From Alistipes sp. (lineage in GTDB: Bacteria > Bacteroidota > Bacteroidia > Bacteroidales > Rikenellaceae), in the NCBI GenBank assembly GCA_017621455.1, contig JAGATC010000020.1, forward strand, positions 124,001 to 188,000: a stretch of DNA of 64,000 nucleotides. Direction: 5' to 3'. The notes beneath the pieces are model-generated. The model worked only from the letters and a program-made list of their open reading frames with translations, made no database searches and was not told where the DNA came from. Positions 28,388 through 37,904 of the stretch are shown one piece after another. The translations under genes and the position numbers were made by a program. Every line of letters starts with the position of its first letter. Within the stretch, counting starts at the first letter, position 1.

Positions 28388-29983
28388 ATGAGACTATTTA
28401 CTCGAGGCATAGCCATAGTTATGGCTGCCCTTTTTAGCATTATGCTTCCTGCGGAGCTCGCCGCACGCAACTACACCATTGTCCCCGAGCCCGCCTACAC
28501 CGACATCGAGGCCGAGGGCGACTATGTCGTTACTGCCAAGACGCGCATCGTTGTGCAGGATGAGGCATGGAATCCCGCTGAGCGCTTCGCCGAGGATATG
28601 ATGTCCTACTTCAACCTTAAGAAGCCCATGCGCACATCGAAGCACGGCAAGGGCATCAAGCTACGCATCGACCGCTTTGTGCCAGAGGAGGGCTACGAGA
28701 TGACTATCAACGAGGATGGCATCCTTATCATTGGTGGCTCGGAGGCTGGTATCTACTACGGTTTGCAGACCCTCCGTCAGATTGTCATCACCAACGATGG
28801 CAAGGTCCCATACGGCTATATCGCCGACGAGCCTACGTTTGCCTATCGTGGTGCCCACCTCGACGTCTCACGCCACTTCTTCTCGGTTGCCGACGTCAAG
28901 AACTACATCGACATCCTCGCAGCGCACAAACTAAACCGCCTACACTGGCACCTCACCGACGACCAGGGCTGGCGTATCGAGATCAAGTGCTACCCCGAGC
29001 TTACCGAGAAGGGCTCGATGCGTAAGGAGACACTTGTGGGCCACGGCCTAAACCCCGTAGAGTGGGATGGCACGCCCTATGGTGGCTACTACACACAGGA
29101 TGAGATTCGCGAGATTGTTGCCTATGCTGCTGAGCGTTACATCGTTGTTATCCCCGAGATTGAGATGCCTGGCCACGCGCAGGCAGCACTCCACGCACTG
29201 CCCTGGCTCGGCTGCAACGAGCAGATAGTAGACGTGTGGACAACATGGGGCGTAACACCAGAGGTTATGTGCGCAGGTATGGAGACAACATACGAATTTT
29301 TGCAGAATGTCCTCGACGAGGTTATCGAGCTCTTCCCCTCGGAGCTTATCCACATCGGTGGTGACGAGTGCCCCAAGGATCGCTGGAAGGAGTGCGAGCA
29401 CTGCCAGGCTATGATGAAGGCAGAGGGCCTCGAGAATGAGGAGCAGCTCCAGGGCTACCTCGTGGCACGTGTTGAGCGCTACCTCAATTCTAAGGGTCGC
29501 CGTATGATTGGCTGGGATGAGATTCTCGATGGTGGTGTAACTCCCACAGCCACAGTTATGTCGTGGCGAGGCCTTAATGCAGGCATCTATGCTGCCGAGC
29601 GTGGTAACGATGTCGTTATGACCCCTATGACGCTCTGCTACCTCAACTTCTACCAGACCGAGAGCCGTGAGGGTGAGGGCTTGCAGATTGGCGGACATAT
29701 CCCCTTTGAGATGATCTACGACTGGAACGTCTACGAGGGTATGAGCGACGCTGCACGCCCACATATCATTGGTGTTCAGTGTAATATGTGGACCGAGTAT
29801 CTCAAGACTATGGATGACGTAGAGGTTATGCTTCTCCCACGTCTTGGAGCCTTCTCTGAGGTGCAGTGGTCACACGACCGCCGCGACGCCAATACAATCC
29901 GTACCAAGATGGAGCAGATGCGTAAGTTATACGATGCGTGCGGCTGGCGTTGTGCGCCCTATTACTTCGACGGCCGCAAGTAA
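28388..29983 (+). CDS. Beta-N-acetylhexosaminidase, GH20
   Basis: A 531-residue exported glycosidase that removes terminal GlcNAc or GalNAc from glycans. A signal peptide covers about residues 1-26 and no lipobox is seen. A GH20b-type N-terminal domain (about 30-150) precedes the TIM barrel (about 155-510). The catalytic Asp-Glu pair is Asp326-Glu327 in HIGGDECPK; HLTDDQGWRIE near 198 and the Trp-rich C-terminal half fit substrate-assisted retaining GH20 enzymes. Mucin or host-glycan use is likely in a gut organism but is not shown here. The stop codon overlaps the first of three tandem palindromic elements. Confidence 0.92.
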   Translation: MRLFTRGIAIVMAALFSIMLPAELAARNYTIVPEPAYTDIEAEGDYVVTAKTRIVVQDEAWNPAERFAEDMMSYFNLKKPMRTSKHGKGIKLRIDRFVPEEGYEMTINEDGILIIGGSEAGIYYGLQTLRQIVITNDGKVPYGYIADEPTFAYRGAHLDVSRHFFSVADVKNYIDILAAHKLNRLHWHLTDDQGWRIEIKCYPELTEKGSMRKETLVGHGLNPVEWDGTPYGGYYTQDEIREIVAYAAERYIVVIPEIEMPGHAQAALHALPWLGCNEQIVDVWTTWGVTPEVMCAGMETTYEFLQNVLDEVIELFPSELIHIGGDECPKDRWKECEHCQAMMKAEGLENEEQLQGYLVARVERYLNSKGRRMIGWDEILDGGVTPTATVMSWRGLNAGIYAAERGNDVVMTPMTLCYLNFYQTESREGEGLQIGGHIPFEMIYDWNVYEGMSDAARPHIIGVQCNMWTEYLKTMDDVEVMLLPRLGAFSEVQWSHDRRDANTIRTKMEQMRKLYDACGWRCAPYYFDGRK

Positions 29984-30107
29984 TTTTTTGTGATAAGCCG
30001 CAATCTGCGGCACCAAACTCAGAGCCCCGAATGGGAAATACGCCAAGTATGTCCCATCCGAGGCTCTTTCCTTTGTCACCACATCTCACGACTTCTGACA
30101 AGAAATT
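29982..30107. repeat. Palindromic 3'-end element, copy 6 (GH20, core type 2)
   Basis: Left end AATTTTTTGTGATAAG and right end CTTCTGACAAGAAATTT are inverted repeats. The small hairpin is GCCGCAATCTGCGGC. The long hairpin (about 30021-30066) has arms GAGCCCCG/CGAGGCTC around a second core type, GGGAAATAC...GTATGTCCC. Confidence 0.75.
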
Positions 30108-30110
30108 TGT

Positions 30111-30236
30111 TTTTTTTGTGATAAGCCGCAATCTGCGGCACCAAACTCAGAGCCCCGAATGGGAAATACGCCGAGTATGTCCCATCCGAGGCTCTTTCAT
30201 TCGTCACCACATCTCACGACATCTGACAAGAAATTT
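30111..30236. repeat. Palindromic 3'-end element, copy 7 (core type 2)
   Basis: Nearly identical to copy 6 and offset from it by 128 bp, so a direct duplication. It keeps the small hairpin GCCGCAATCTGCGGC and the GGGAAATAC core. Confidence 0.75.
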
Positions 30237-30354
30237 GGGATAAGCCACAATCTGCGGCGCCAAACTCAGAGCCCCGAATGGGAAATACGCCAAGTATGTC
30301 CCATCCGAGGCTCTTTCATTTGTCACCACATCTCATGACTTCTATCCACAAATT
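30237..30354. repeat. Palindromic 3'-end element, copy 8 (core type 2, eroded ends)
   Basis: Third tandem copy, offset by 119 bp, with a shortened left end and an altered small hairpin (GCCACAATCTGCGGC). A relic of another right end (CCCCTCTGAAAAGAAATT) lies further on at about 30391-30408, before the convergent phospholipase D gene. Confidence 0.65.
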
Positions 30355-30418
30355 ATGTTCGTGGGGCTAATGTCGGTTGCTCACCCCACCCCTCTGAAAA
30401 GAAATTAGGTTGTGTGGC

Positions 30419-31477
30419 CTACAACAATCCCTCGAACATACGCCCCACAAACTGGGGTATGACACTATGCATATCTCTTGGCGAGGGTGGGGTGGTGTGC
30501 TGAAGTAGCTGATTGGTGAAGCGTTGTGCTGCCGTAACAACACCTCTATTCGTGGTCAGGACCATAATCTCGCGGTTGAGGTTGATACTCCGCGAGTCGA
30601 GGTTGGCGCTACCCAAAACCACACATCTACTATCGACCAATGCCATCTTTGCATGTACAAACGAGCCGCGACTGAGGCGTACATCCACACCTTGTCTAAC
30701 CGCCTCTCGTATGCGACCACGTATTATGTCGTCCAATATCCACACGTCGCAACGCTCAGGTAAAACGACCATCACTCTGACGCCGCGCTTCTTCGCCTCG
30801 GATAGTTGCTCTATAACGCTTTGTGGAGGCATAAAGTAGGGGGTAACCAGCGTCAGACTCCTGCGTGCCGAGCATATAGTGTGGTTAAGCAGCTCAGGCA
30901 TGGCCCTGCCTCCATGCAGCTCTGACCAAAATAGCTCCACCTCGCCGCGGCGATATGCCATGGGAACCTCACAATTCAACCCCTCGCTAACCATATAGTC
31001 GTAGTCGAAGAGTCGGCTTATTGTCCCCACCGAATCGTCTGCAATGCGTAGCTGTGCATCGTGCCACTGCCCGAGGCTATCTCCCACGACATACCTATCC
31101 GCGATATTCACACCGCCAATATGTGCCACTTGCCTATCTATGACTGCCATCTTGCGATGAAAACGACTGTGGCTCAGGATGCTATGTCGATTAAGTTCCA
31201 CGCCGTCGTTTACCATGCCGAGGCGCATATCGCGTGTCATCGACCGCGAACCGTAGCCATCGACGATAAGTCGTACGCGGATGCCCTGGCGCGACTTACG
31301 GCGTAGCAGGTTGGCAAAGAGTCTTCCTGTGCGGTCGTTAGCAAAGATGTAGTACTCCATATCTATCGTCTCGCGGGCACGTTGTATGTCGGCGATAAGC
31401 GCGCCAAATATCGACGAGGGAGTTGTTAGAAGTTCCTGAGCGTGGTAGTGGCGTGTCATGTTTCGGGATGAGTTCAT
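30419..31477 (-). CDS. Phospholipase D-family protein (cardiolipin synthase-like, no membrane domain)
   Basis: A 352-residue protein with two HKD motifs, HRKMAVID (about 107-114) and HAKMALVD (about 274-281), each followed by the G(S/G)xN segment (GGVNIADR, GSANLDSR). This is the core of bacterial cardiolipin synthases, which condense two phosphatidylglycerols. The N-terminal membrane helices of ClsA are absent, as in ClsB-type or other PLD enzymes, so the substrate is uncertain. An internal Met7 is an alternative start. The gene stands alone. Confidence 0.82.
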   Translation of the reverse strand: MNSSRNMTRHYHAQELLTTPSSIFGALIADIQRARETIDMEYYIFANDRTGRLFANLLRRKSRQGIRVRLIVDGYGSRSMTRDMRLGMVNDGVELNRHSILSHSRFHRKMAVIDRQVAHIGGVNIADRYVVGDSLGQWHDAQLRIADDSVGTISRLFDYDYMVSEGLNCEVPMAYRRGEVELFWSELHGGRAMPELLNHTICSARRSLTLVTPYFMPPQSVIEQLSEAKKRGVRVMVVLPERCDVWILDDIIRGRIREAVRQGVDVRLSRGSFVHAKMALVDSRCVVLGSANLDSRSINLNREIMVLTTNRGVVTAAQRFTNQLLQHTTPPSPRDMHSVIPQFVGRMFEGLL

Positions 31478-31536
31478 TATAGATTGCTATTTGAGTGGTC
31501 GATTTCCAGTGCTGGGCATACTTTGTGCCAAAAAAA

Positions 31537-31567
31537 TTTGTTCTTTCAAAAAAATGGCTTACCTTTG
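31537..31567 (+). promoter_or_regulatory. greA promoter
   Basis: TTTG (31537-31540), 19-bp spacer, TACCTTTG (31560-31567). The start of transcription should fall near 31574, giving a leader of almost 140 bases. Confidence 0.7.
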
Positions 31568-31579
31568 TACAGTATTTGT

Positions 31580-31669
31580 GAGGGACAAGGTTGCATGAGG
31601 GTTCTAATCTGCGCAGTCACCGAAGTGACGTGCACGACGGATTAGAATTCATATTTTTTTTGTGTCCTC
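31580..31669 (+). promoter_or_regulatory. Structured greA leader with terminator-like hairpin
   Basis: An extended hairpin (31602-31648) pairs TTCTAATC with GATTAGAA and, inside, GTCAC with GTGAC around a CGAA loop. It is followed by a T8 run (31654-31661). Flanking this, GAGGGACA (31580-31587) can pair with TGTCCTC near the end, which would compete for or enclose the T-run. The layout fits transcription attenuation, or a short terminated leader RNA. Confidence 0.5.
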
Positions 31670-31711
31670 AAAAACGCGATGTAAAAAGATTAAAAATAAA
31701 AATATAACACT

Positions 31712-32188
31712 ATGAGTAACGAGATTATCTACCTCACAGCAGAGGGTATGAACAAACTTAAGGAGGAGCTCCACCACATGGTATCGGTTGAGCGCCCCGC
31801 AGCAGCTGCTGCCATTGCTGAGGCACGCGACAAGGGTGACCTCTCGGAGAATGCTGAGTACGACGCAGCGCGCGAGGCTCAGGGACTTCTCGAGATGCGT
31901 ATAGCACAGCTCGAGCACACATTGTCTAAGGCACGTATTATCGATGAGTCGAAGATTGACACCTCTAAGGTGCAGATTCTCAGCCGTGTGAAGCTCCTTA
32001 ACCACAACGCTAAGCGCGAGGTTGAGTACACCATCGTGTCGGAGAATGAGGCTAACCTCCGCGAGGGTAAGCTCGCCATCGGTACCCCCATTGCTAAGGC
32101 GTTGCTTGGCAAGAAGGTGGGCGAGATTGTAGAGGTGCAGGTGCCTGCAGGCATGCTTAAGCTCGAGATTCTCGACATCTCTATCTAA
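31712..32188 (+). CDS. greA: Transcription elongation factor GreA
   Basis: A 158-residue cleavage factor that rescues backtracked RNA polymerase. The N-terminal coiled coil (about 1-75) includes the acidic tip region DLSENAEYDAAREAQ, and the C-terminal FKBP-like domain contains TPIAKALLGKKVGE. The long structured leader suggests that its level is controlled during transcription. Confidence 0.95.
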   Translation: MSNEIIYLTAEGMNKLKEELHHMVSVERPAAAAAIAEARDKGDLSENAEYDAAREAQGLLEMRIAQLEHTLSKARIIDESKIDTSKVQILSRVKLLNHNAKREVEYTIVSENEANLREGKLAIGTPIAKALLGKKVGEIVEVQVPAGMLKLEILDISI

Positions 32189-32213
32189 AGATAGAGCAGC
32201 GAAAATTACACAT

Positions 32214-32245
32214 GGGCTGATTGAAGCATCTGCTTTGGTCAGCCC
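32214..32245 (+). terminator. greA terminator
   Basis: Hairpin GGGCTGA...GCA/TGC...TCAGCCC followed by TTTTTCT, 25 bp after the stop. Confidence 0.75.
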
Positions 32246-32303
32246 TTTTTCTATGCCCGTAAATGAATAAGGTCGAGAGATTTAATAAAAAAATTAAAAA
32301 AAA

Positions 32304-32346
32304 GTCTGTTAAAATTTTCACAGACCAAAATTATTTCTTACCTTTG
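32304..32346 (+). promoter_or_regulatory. pckA promoter with operator-like palindrome
   Basis: The -7 box TACCTTTG is at 32339-32346. A 22-bp near-perfect palindrome (32304-32325; outer arms GTCTGT/ACAGAC, centre AAAATTTT) covers the place where the -33 box should be, and no consensus TTTG is present there. This suggests an activator or repressor site. Confidence 0.55.
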
Positions 32347-32400
32347 CATCGATTTTGTTTTATTGAAGAAGTGTATAATTAATTTATAAAGTTTAAAACT

Positions 32401-34005
32401 ATGGCTACAATTGATCTTTCAAAGTACGGTATTACCGGCGTTGAGGAGGTTTTGTACAACCCCTCGTATGAGACATTGTTCGAGGAGGAGACCAAAGAGG
32501 GTCTCACTGGCTTCGACAAGGGCGTACTCACCGACATGGGTGCTGTAAACGTGATGACTGGTGTTTACACTGGCCGTTCACCTAAGGACAAGTTCTTCGT
32601 AATGGACGAGACCACTAAGGATACCATCTGGTGGACTTCTGACGAGTACAAGAACGACAACAAGCCTGTAACTAAGGAGACATGGGCTGAGCTTAAGAAG
32701 CTCGCATCGAAGGAGCTCTCTAACAAGAAGCTCTACGTGATGGATACCTTCTGCGGTGCTAACGAGAACACTCGCCTCAAGATCCGCTTCATCATGGAGG
32801 TAGCTTGGCAGGCACACTTTGTTAAGAACATGTTTATCCGTCCTACTGAGGAGGAGCTCGCTAACTACGGTGAGCCCGACTTCGTAGTGCTCAACGCATC
32901 TAAGGCAAAGGTTGAGAACTACAAGGAGCTTGGTCTTAACTCTGAGACTGCTGTTGTCTTCAACCTTACTGAGAAGATGCAGGTTATCATCAACACATGG
33001 TACGGTGGTGAGATGAAGAAGGGTATGTTCTCATACATGAACTACCTCCTTCCTTTGAAGGGCATCGCATCTATGCACTGCTCGGCTAACACCAACGAGA
33101 AGGGCGAGACTGCTATCTTCTTCGGCCTCTCTGGTACTGGTAAGACAACCCTCTCAACAGATCCTAAGCGTCAGCTTATCGGTGACGACGAGCACGGCTG
33201 GGACGACGACGGCGTATTCAACTTCGAGGGAGGCTGCTATGCAAAGGTTATCAACCTCTCGAAGGAGAACGAGCCCGACATCTGGAACGCTATCCGCCGC
33301 GATGCACTCTTGGAGAATGTAACTGTTGATGAGAACGGCAAGATCGACTTCTCGGATAAGTCAGTTACCGAGAACACTCGTGTATCTTACCCCATCAACC
33401 ACATCAACAACATCGTGAAGCCCGTATCGAAGGCTCCCGCAGCTAAGAAGGTAATCTTCCTCTCGGCTGATGCTTTCGGCGTGTTGCCTCCAGTATCTAT
33501 CCTTACTCCCGAGCAGACTAAGTACTACTTCCTCTCAGGCTTCACCGCTAAGTTGGCAGGTACTGAGCGTGGTATCACCGAGCCTACTCCTACATTCTCG
33601 GCTTGCTTCGGTGCTGCATTCCTCTCACTCCACCCCACAAAGTATGGTGAGGAGCTCGTTAAGCGTATGCAGGCATCTGGTGCTACCGCTTACCTCGTTA
33701 ACACTGGTTGGAACGGTACTGGCAAGCGTATCTCTATCAAGGATACACGTGGTATCATCGACGCCATCCTCGATGGCTCTATCGATAAGGCTGAGACTAA
33801 GCAGATTCCTATCTTCGACTTCAAGGTGCCCACAGCTCTTCCTGGTGTAGATCCCGCAATCCTCGATCCTCGCGACACCTATGCAGATGCTGCAGAGTGG
33901 AACACCAAGGCTGAGGACCTCGCAGGTCGCTTCGTTAAGAACTTCGCTAAGTTCACAACTAACGAGGAGGGTAAGGCTCTTGTAGCTGCTGGTCCCCAGT
34001 TGTAA
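32401..34005 (+). CDS. pckA: Phosphoenolpyruvate carboxykinase (ATP)
   Basis: A 534-residue ATP-type PEPCK. The kinase-1a P-loop [11 protein letters not shown] lies near residue 245 and the metal-binding DDEHGWDD near 262; [18 protein letters not shown] is the conserved substrate region. In Bacteroidales this enzyme usually runs toward oxaloacetate, saving an ATP from PEP on the route to succinate. That fits the mutAB and PPi-phosphofructokinase genes here. Two palindromic repeat elements follow, the first overlapping the stop codon. Confidence 0.96.
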   Translation: MATIDLSKYGITGVEEVLYNPSYETLFEEETKEGLTGFDKGVLTDMGAVNVMTGVYTGRSPKDKFFVMDETTKDTIWWTSDEYKNDNKPVTKETWAELKKLASKELSNKKLYVMDTFCGANENTRLKIRFIMEVAWQAHFVKNMFIRPTEEELANYGEPDFVVLNASKAKVENYKELGLNSETAVVFNLTEKMQVIINTWYGGEMKKGMFSYMNYLLPLKGIASMHCSANTNEKGETAIFFGLSGTGKTTLSTDPKRQLIGDDEHGWDDDGVFNFEGGCYAKVINLSKENEPDIWNAIRRDALLENVTVDENGKIDFSDKSVTENTRVSYPINHINNIVKPVSKAPAAKKVIFLSADAFGVLPPVSILTPEQTKYYFLSGFTAKLAGTERGITEPTPTFSACFGAAFLSLHPTKYGEELVKRMQASGATAYLVNTGWNGTGKRISIKDTRGIIDAILDGSIDKAETKQIPIFDFKVPTALPGVDPAILDPRDTYADAAEWNTKAEDLAGRFVKNFAKFTTNEEGKALVAAGPQL

Positions 34006-34134
34006 TTTCTTGTGATAAGAGGCCTACTTCGGCACATCCCAAAAGATCAAATGACCACGGGCTGTACTTCTTGTACTATCCCGTGGCCATTTCTTTTGCG
34101 ATGCGCCAAATTATACCCCTTCTGACAAGAAATT
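34004..34134. repeat. Palindromic 3'-end element, copy 9 (pckA)
   Basis: Left end AATTTCTTGTGATAAGAGG; complement of the right end AATTTCTTGTCAGAAGGGG. The long hairpin (about 34043-34088) has arms AAATGACCACGGG/CCCGTGGCCATTT around CTGTAC...GTACTAT, then CTTTT. Confidence 0.77.
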
Positions 34135-34185
34135 GGGTTCTTTCTCGTGTCAACGCCACTACTGCACCACTCTGATATTACAGGT

Positions 34186-34314
34186 AATTTTCGATTATAA
34201 GGCAGCATCTGCTGCCGATAACTAAAGTAAATGCGAATAGGCTGTACGCCTCAGTACAGCCTATTCGCATCTCTTTTGCCGAGCGTTGCATCTACTACCT
34301 TCTAATCAAAAATT
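34186..34314. repeat. Palindromic 3'-end element, copy 10
   Basis: Left end AATTTTCGATTATAAGGCAG; complement of the right end AATTTTTGATTAGAAGGTAG (17 of 20 identical). The small hairpin is GGCAGCATCTGCTGCC. The long hairpin has arms AAATGCGAATA/TATTCGCAT; its core is symmetrical (GGCTGTAC...GTACAGCC) rather than ending in TATCC. The bases between copies 9 and 10 hold nothing recognisable. Confidence 0.77.
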
Positions 34315-34506
34315 CATTTTCTGACAAGAAAACGGATGTAACTATCAGTAAATCAGTTTGTTGCCGTTATTTTCCAAGACGATGTAGGGTTGTCATTGTA
34401 ACTCATTGATAATCAGATAGATGAAAAATACTCAGAAATGAATTTTTCATATCGCTGATAATCAGTACTTTACAAGGGCGCTTCGGAAAAACAAACGGTC
34501 GTAAAA

Positions 34507-34538
34507 TTTGGCTATCGTGGTGCGAGGGTATAATTTTG
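34507..34538 (+). promoter_or_regulatory. Promoter of the small BACON lipoprotein gene
   Basis: TTTG (34507-34510), 20-bp spacer, TAATTTTG (34531-34538), 44 bp before the ATG at 34583. It supports that start, since the longer frame would begin upstream of the transcript start. Confidence 0.7.
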
Positions 34539-34582
34539 CAGTAGAAATCAAACCAAATAAATCACATCAACATTTTAATATT

Positions 34583-35035
34583 ATGAAGAGGATTATATTT
34601 ATGGCTACTGCATTGGTGGCATTGATGGCTGCAACAGGTTGCGAAAAGATTAAGGGTGGTGACGTTATCTGGGATGTCCCCGAGATTGCCTTTGAGGAGG
34701 ATCAGATGATTGTGGATGCCGAGGGTGGCGAGTTCTACATTATGGTGAACTCTACGGGTATTGACAATGTTTCGCTCTCGGACGATAGCAACTGGGTAAG
34801 GGATGAGAATGGCGACCTCGTACCGATTGATGAGTGGATTGAGGTTGTTAAGGTTATCGACGAGTACCAGCCCGAGGTAGATGGCACGCGTGCATTGGCA
34901 AAGTGGGATTCGGCTATTGTAATTAAGGTTACGCCCAACGACACTGGCTATGGCCGCAATGCTGTGCTCAGCGCAACAAGCTTCACAAAGAGCGACCGCA
35001 TAATCATCCGCCAACCCGCAATGGCTGAACAGTAG
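34583..35035 (+). CDS. Small lipoprotein with a single BACON-like domain
   Basis: A 150-residue protein. The lipobox AATGC gives Cys20 as the lipidated residue. The mature part is one BACON-like beta-sandwich (about 35-145), with the typical opening IVDAEGGEF, a central SNWV strand and a closing DRIIIRQPA strand. BACON domains occur in Bacteroidetes surface proteins and are proposed to bind glycans or mucin; nothing here shows the ligand. The frame is open from 34508, but the promoter position and signal peptide favour 34583. Confidence 0.78.
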   Translation: MKRIIFMATALVALMAATGCEKIKGGDVIWDVPEIAFEEDQMIVDAEGGEFYIMVNSTGIDNVSLSDDSNWVRDENGDLVPIDEWIEVVKVIDEYQPEVDGTRALAKWDSAIVIKVTPNDTGYGRNAVLSATSFTKSDRIIIRQPAMAEQ

Positions 35036-35185
35036 GCGTGCGGGACTGACACCATAGTGACATATTGGCGTATTTTGACCTATTGTTAGTGTCGTTTTGT
35101 CGTTCTATTGTGACATAATTTCGTCTTTTGTCGATTGGCAAGGGTTTTGTCGCTCGTTGAGTCAAAAGCATAAATTATAGTCACT
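35036..35185 (+). promoter_or_regulatory. clpB upstream region with repeated GTGACATA motifs
   Basis: GTGACATA occurs at 35057-35064 and again at 35110-35117, 53 bp apart. An inverted ATAGTGAC (GTCACTAT on this strand) lies at 35180-35187, touching the start codon. TTTTGTCG-like strings recur between them. No TANNTTTG box at consensus spacing is evident, which could mean heat-shock-type control. Confidence 0.35.
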
Positions 35186-37777
35186 ATGAACATTAACACA
35201 CTAACAATCAAGGCGCAGGAGCTGTTGCAGAGCGCGATGGCCACTGCGCGCCAGCACAAGCAGCAGGCGCTGGAGCCGCTGCATATTCTCGAGGCGGCCA
35301 CGGCTGATGACAACTCCGTTGCGAGCTATCTTATTGGTCGTGTGGGTGGTAATCTTCAGTCGATACGTCGCGAGGTGGCCGAGGCCATCAAGCTCTTGCC
35401 ACGTGTCGAGACCTCGGACGATAACATCTACTTCTCGCGTGAGACATCAGCACTCATACAGCGTGCCGTAGAGCTTACAAGCAAGCTATCAGACCGCTAT
35501 GCCTCGGTGGAGCATCTTATTGCCGCCATGGCCCAGGAGCGCTCCTCGGCGCGCGACATCCTTAAGCGTGAGGGTATTAGCGAGAGTCAGCTGCTTGAGG
35601 CGATACGCGAGTTTCGCAAGGGTCAGACCATAGATTCGCAGACCGAGGAGGTTGAGTTCGACGCCCTCGGTAAGTACGCCATAAACCTCAATGCCGAGGC
35701 ACGTGCGGGACGTCTCGACCCCGTGATTGGTCGCGATGAGGAGATACGTCGTGTGTTGCAGATACTCTCGCGCCGAACGAAGAACAACCCTATATTGGTC
35801 GGTGAGGCGGGTGTCGGCAAGACTGCCATTGCCGAGGGTATTGCCCATCGTATTGTAGATGGCGATGTGCCTGAGAATCTTAAGGATAAGATAATCTACT
35901 CGCTCGATATGGGTGCATTGATTGCTGGCGCCAAGTATAAGGGTGAGTTCGAGGAGCGACTAAAGAGCGTCGTGCGCGAGGTAACCTCGGCTGAGGGGCG
36001 TGTACTGCTCTTTATCGACGAGATACACACGCTTGTGGGTGCAGGTAAGAGCGATGGTGCCATGGATGCTGCCAACATTCTGAAGCCAGCCTTGGCACGC
36101 GGTGAGCTACGCACGATAGGTGCCACGACGCTCGACGAGTATCAGAAGTATTTCGAGAGCGACAAGGCCTTGGAGCGTCGTTTCCAGAAGGTTATGGTGG
36201 CCGAGCCAACGATGGAAGATGCCATATCAATCATGCGAGGTCTGAAGGAGCGCTACGAGAATCACCACCGTGTGCGCATCAAGGATGAGGCTATTGTGGC
36301 CTCTGTGGAGCTCTCGCACCGCTACATAACAGACCGTTTTCTCCCGGATAAGGCTATAGACCTTATCGACGAGGCTGCAGCACGTATGCGACTGGAGATG
36401 AACTCGGTGCCCGAGGAGATAGATCAGCTCGACAGGCATATTCGCCAGCTGGAGATTGAGCGCGAGGCTATACGCCGCGAGAATGATAAGGAGCGTATCA
36501 GCCGTCTCGATGCAGAGATCGAGGATCGTAAATCGGAGTGTGCGCAGCTTCGAGCCAAGTGGCAGTCGGAGCGCAATCGCCTTGCTGAGTTGCAGCAAGC
36601 CAAGGAGCATATCGAGCAGGCAAAGATAGAGGCGCAGCAGGCGGAGCGTGCAGGCGACTATGGCCGTGTAGCGGAGCTACGCTATGGCACCATCGTAGAG
36701 CTTGAGAAGCGTGTGGCAACACTCGAGGAGGAGCTACGACTAATCTCTGACACGGCGATGATTAAGGAGGAGGTGGACTCCGAGGATGTCGCCGAGGTGG
36801 TATCTCGCTGGACGGGAATCCCCGTTAAGCGTATGTTAGCCTCGGAGCGCGAGAAGCTGCTACATATGGAGGAGGAGCTACGCCGTAGGGTCGTGGGACA
36901 AGAGGAGGCTATCGAGGTGGTGTCGGATGCTGTGCGCCGCTCACGTGCGGGCCTTGCGGATGCTCGTCGTCCCATTGGCTCGTTCATCTTCCTTGGTACG
37001 ACAGGTGTCGGTAAGACGGAGCTTGCCAAGGCCCTTGCCGAGTTCTTGTTCAACGACGACCAGATGCTTACGCGTATCGATATGTCGGAGTACCAGGAGC
37101 GTCACTCGGTATCGCGCCTTGTAGGTGCGCCTCCGGGATATGTGGGCTATGATGAGGGTGGTCAGCTGACGGAGGCTGTGCGCCGCAAGCCCTACTCTGT
37201 GGTGCTACTCGACGAGATAGAGAAGGCGCACCCCGACGTATTTAATATCCTGCTGCAGGTGCTCGATGATGGTCGTCTAACGGATAATAAGGGACGTACG
37301 GTTGATTTTCGCAATACCATCGTCATTATGACCTCGAATCTCGGCTCGTCGATTATTGCGGAGCGCTTCTCCGTGGCGGGCAATGAGCCCTCGGAGGATG
37401 TCCGTGAGGGTGTTAAGCAGGAGGTTATAGAGCTTATGAAGCAGCAGCTTAAGCCCGAGTTTATCAATCGTATCGACGAGATTGTTATGTTCGAGCCTCT
37501 GGATAGGAGCTCTATCGAGAAGATTGTCGACATTCAGCTTCGTGAGGTGCAGCGTATGTTGCGCGACAATGGCATTGAGCTCGTCTACACCGCCTCGGCA
37601 CGTCGCCACATTGCCGATGTAGGCTTCGATCCGGTCTATGGTGCCCGCCCCATCAAGCGAGCTATCCAGCGCGAGGTGGTCAACACGCTCTCGAAGCGCA
37701 TACTTGCGGGCAATGTAGAGCGCTCGACGCCTATCACTATCGACTCGGATGGCGAGACACTTAGTTTCTCGAATTAG
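35186..37777 (+). CDS. clpB: ATP-dependent disaggregase ClpB
   Basis: An 863-residue Hsp100 chaperone that works with DnaK to pull proteins from aggregates. The N-domain (about 1-145) is followed by AAA1 with Walker A GEAGVGKT near residue 207, the coiled-coil M domain (about 400-525), which distinguishes ClpB from ClpA and ClpC, and AAA2 with GTTGVGKTE near 605. No ClpP-binding IGF loop is seen. The start ATG at 35186 gives the usual N-domain. Confidence 0.95.
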   Translation: MNINTLTIKAQELLQSAMATARQHKQQALEPLHILEAATADDNSVASYLIGRVGGNLQSIRREVAEAIKLLPRVETSDDNIYFSRETSALIQRAVELTSKLSDRYASVEHLIAAMAQERSSARDILKREGISESQLLEAIREFRKGQTIDSQTEEVEFDALGKYAINLNAEARAGRLDPVIGRDEEIRRVLQILSRRTKNNPILVGEAGVGKTAIAEGIAHRIVDGDVPENLKDKIIYSLDMGALIAGAKYKGEFEERLKSVVREVTSAEGRVLLFIDEIHTLVGAGKSDGAMDAANILKPALARGELRTIGATTLDEYQKYFESDKALERRFQKVMVAEPTMEDAISIMRGLKERYENHHRVRIKDEAIVASVELSHRYITDRFLPDKAIDLIDEAAARMRLEMNSVPEEIDQLDRHIRQLEIEREAIRRENDKERISRLDAEIEDRKSECAQLRAKWQSERNRLAELQQAKEHIEQAKIEAQQAERAGDYGRVAELRYGTIVELEKRVATLEEELRLISDTAMIKEEVDSEDVAEVVSRWTGIPVKRMLASEREKLLHMEEELRRRVVGQEEAIEVVSDAVRRSRAGLADARRPIGSFIFLGTTGVGKTELAKALAEFLFNDDQMLTRIDMSEYQERHSVSRLVGAPPGYVGYDEGGQLTEAVRRKPYSVVLLDEIEKAHPDVFNILLQVLDDGRLTDNKGRTVDFRNTIVIMTSNLGSSIIAERFSVAGNEPSEDVREGVKQEVIELMKQQLKPEFINRIDEIVMFEPLDRSSIEKIVDIQLREVQRMLRDNGIELVYTASARRHIADVGFDPVYGARPIKRAIQREVVNTLSKRILAGNVERSTPITIDSDGETLSFSN

Positions 37778-37838
37778 AGCGAATAAAGGTGACGGATACA
37801 TCTACAGAGCGATGTAGGTGAGGTGCTAACACGAAAAA

Positions 37839-37864
37839 GCCACCGATGGGATCCCATCGGTGGC
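37839..37864. terminator. Bidirectional terminator between clpB and the phosphofructokinase gene
   Basis: A perfect 26-bp palindrome with arms GCCACCGATGGGA/TCCCATCGGTGGC, preceded by A5. It serves two convergent genes. Confidence 0.75.
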
Positions 37865-37904
37865 ATCTATTTATACACCGCCACTCGGGCGCTGTCACGA
37901 AAAA

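Noticed and set aside
29982..30354. CRISPR array
   Set aside because: The three units are 119-128 bp near-identical copies with internal palindromes and no unique spacers, and no cas genes are present.
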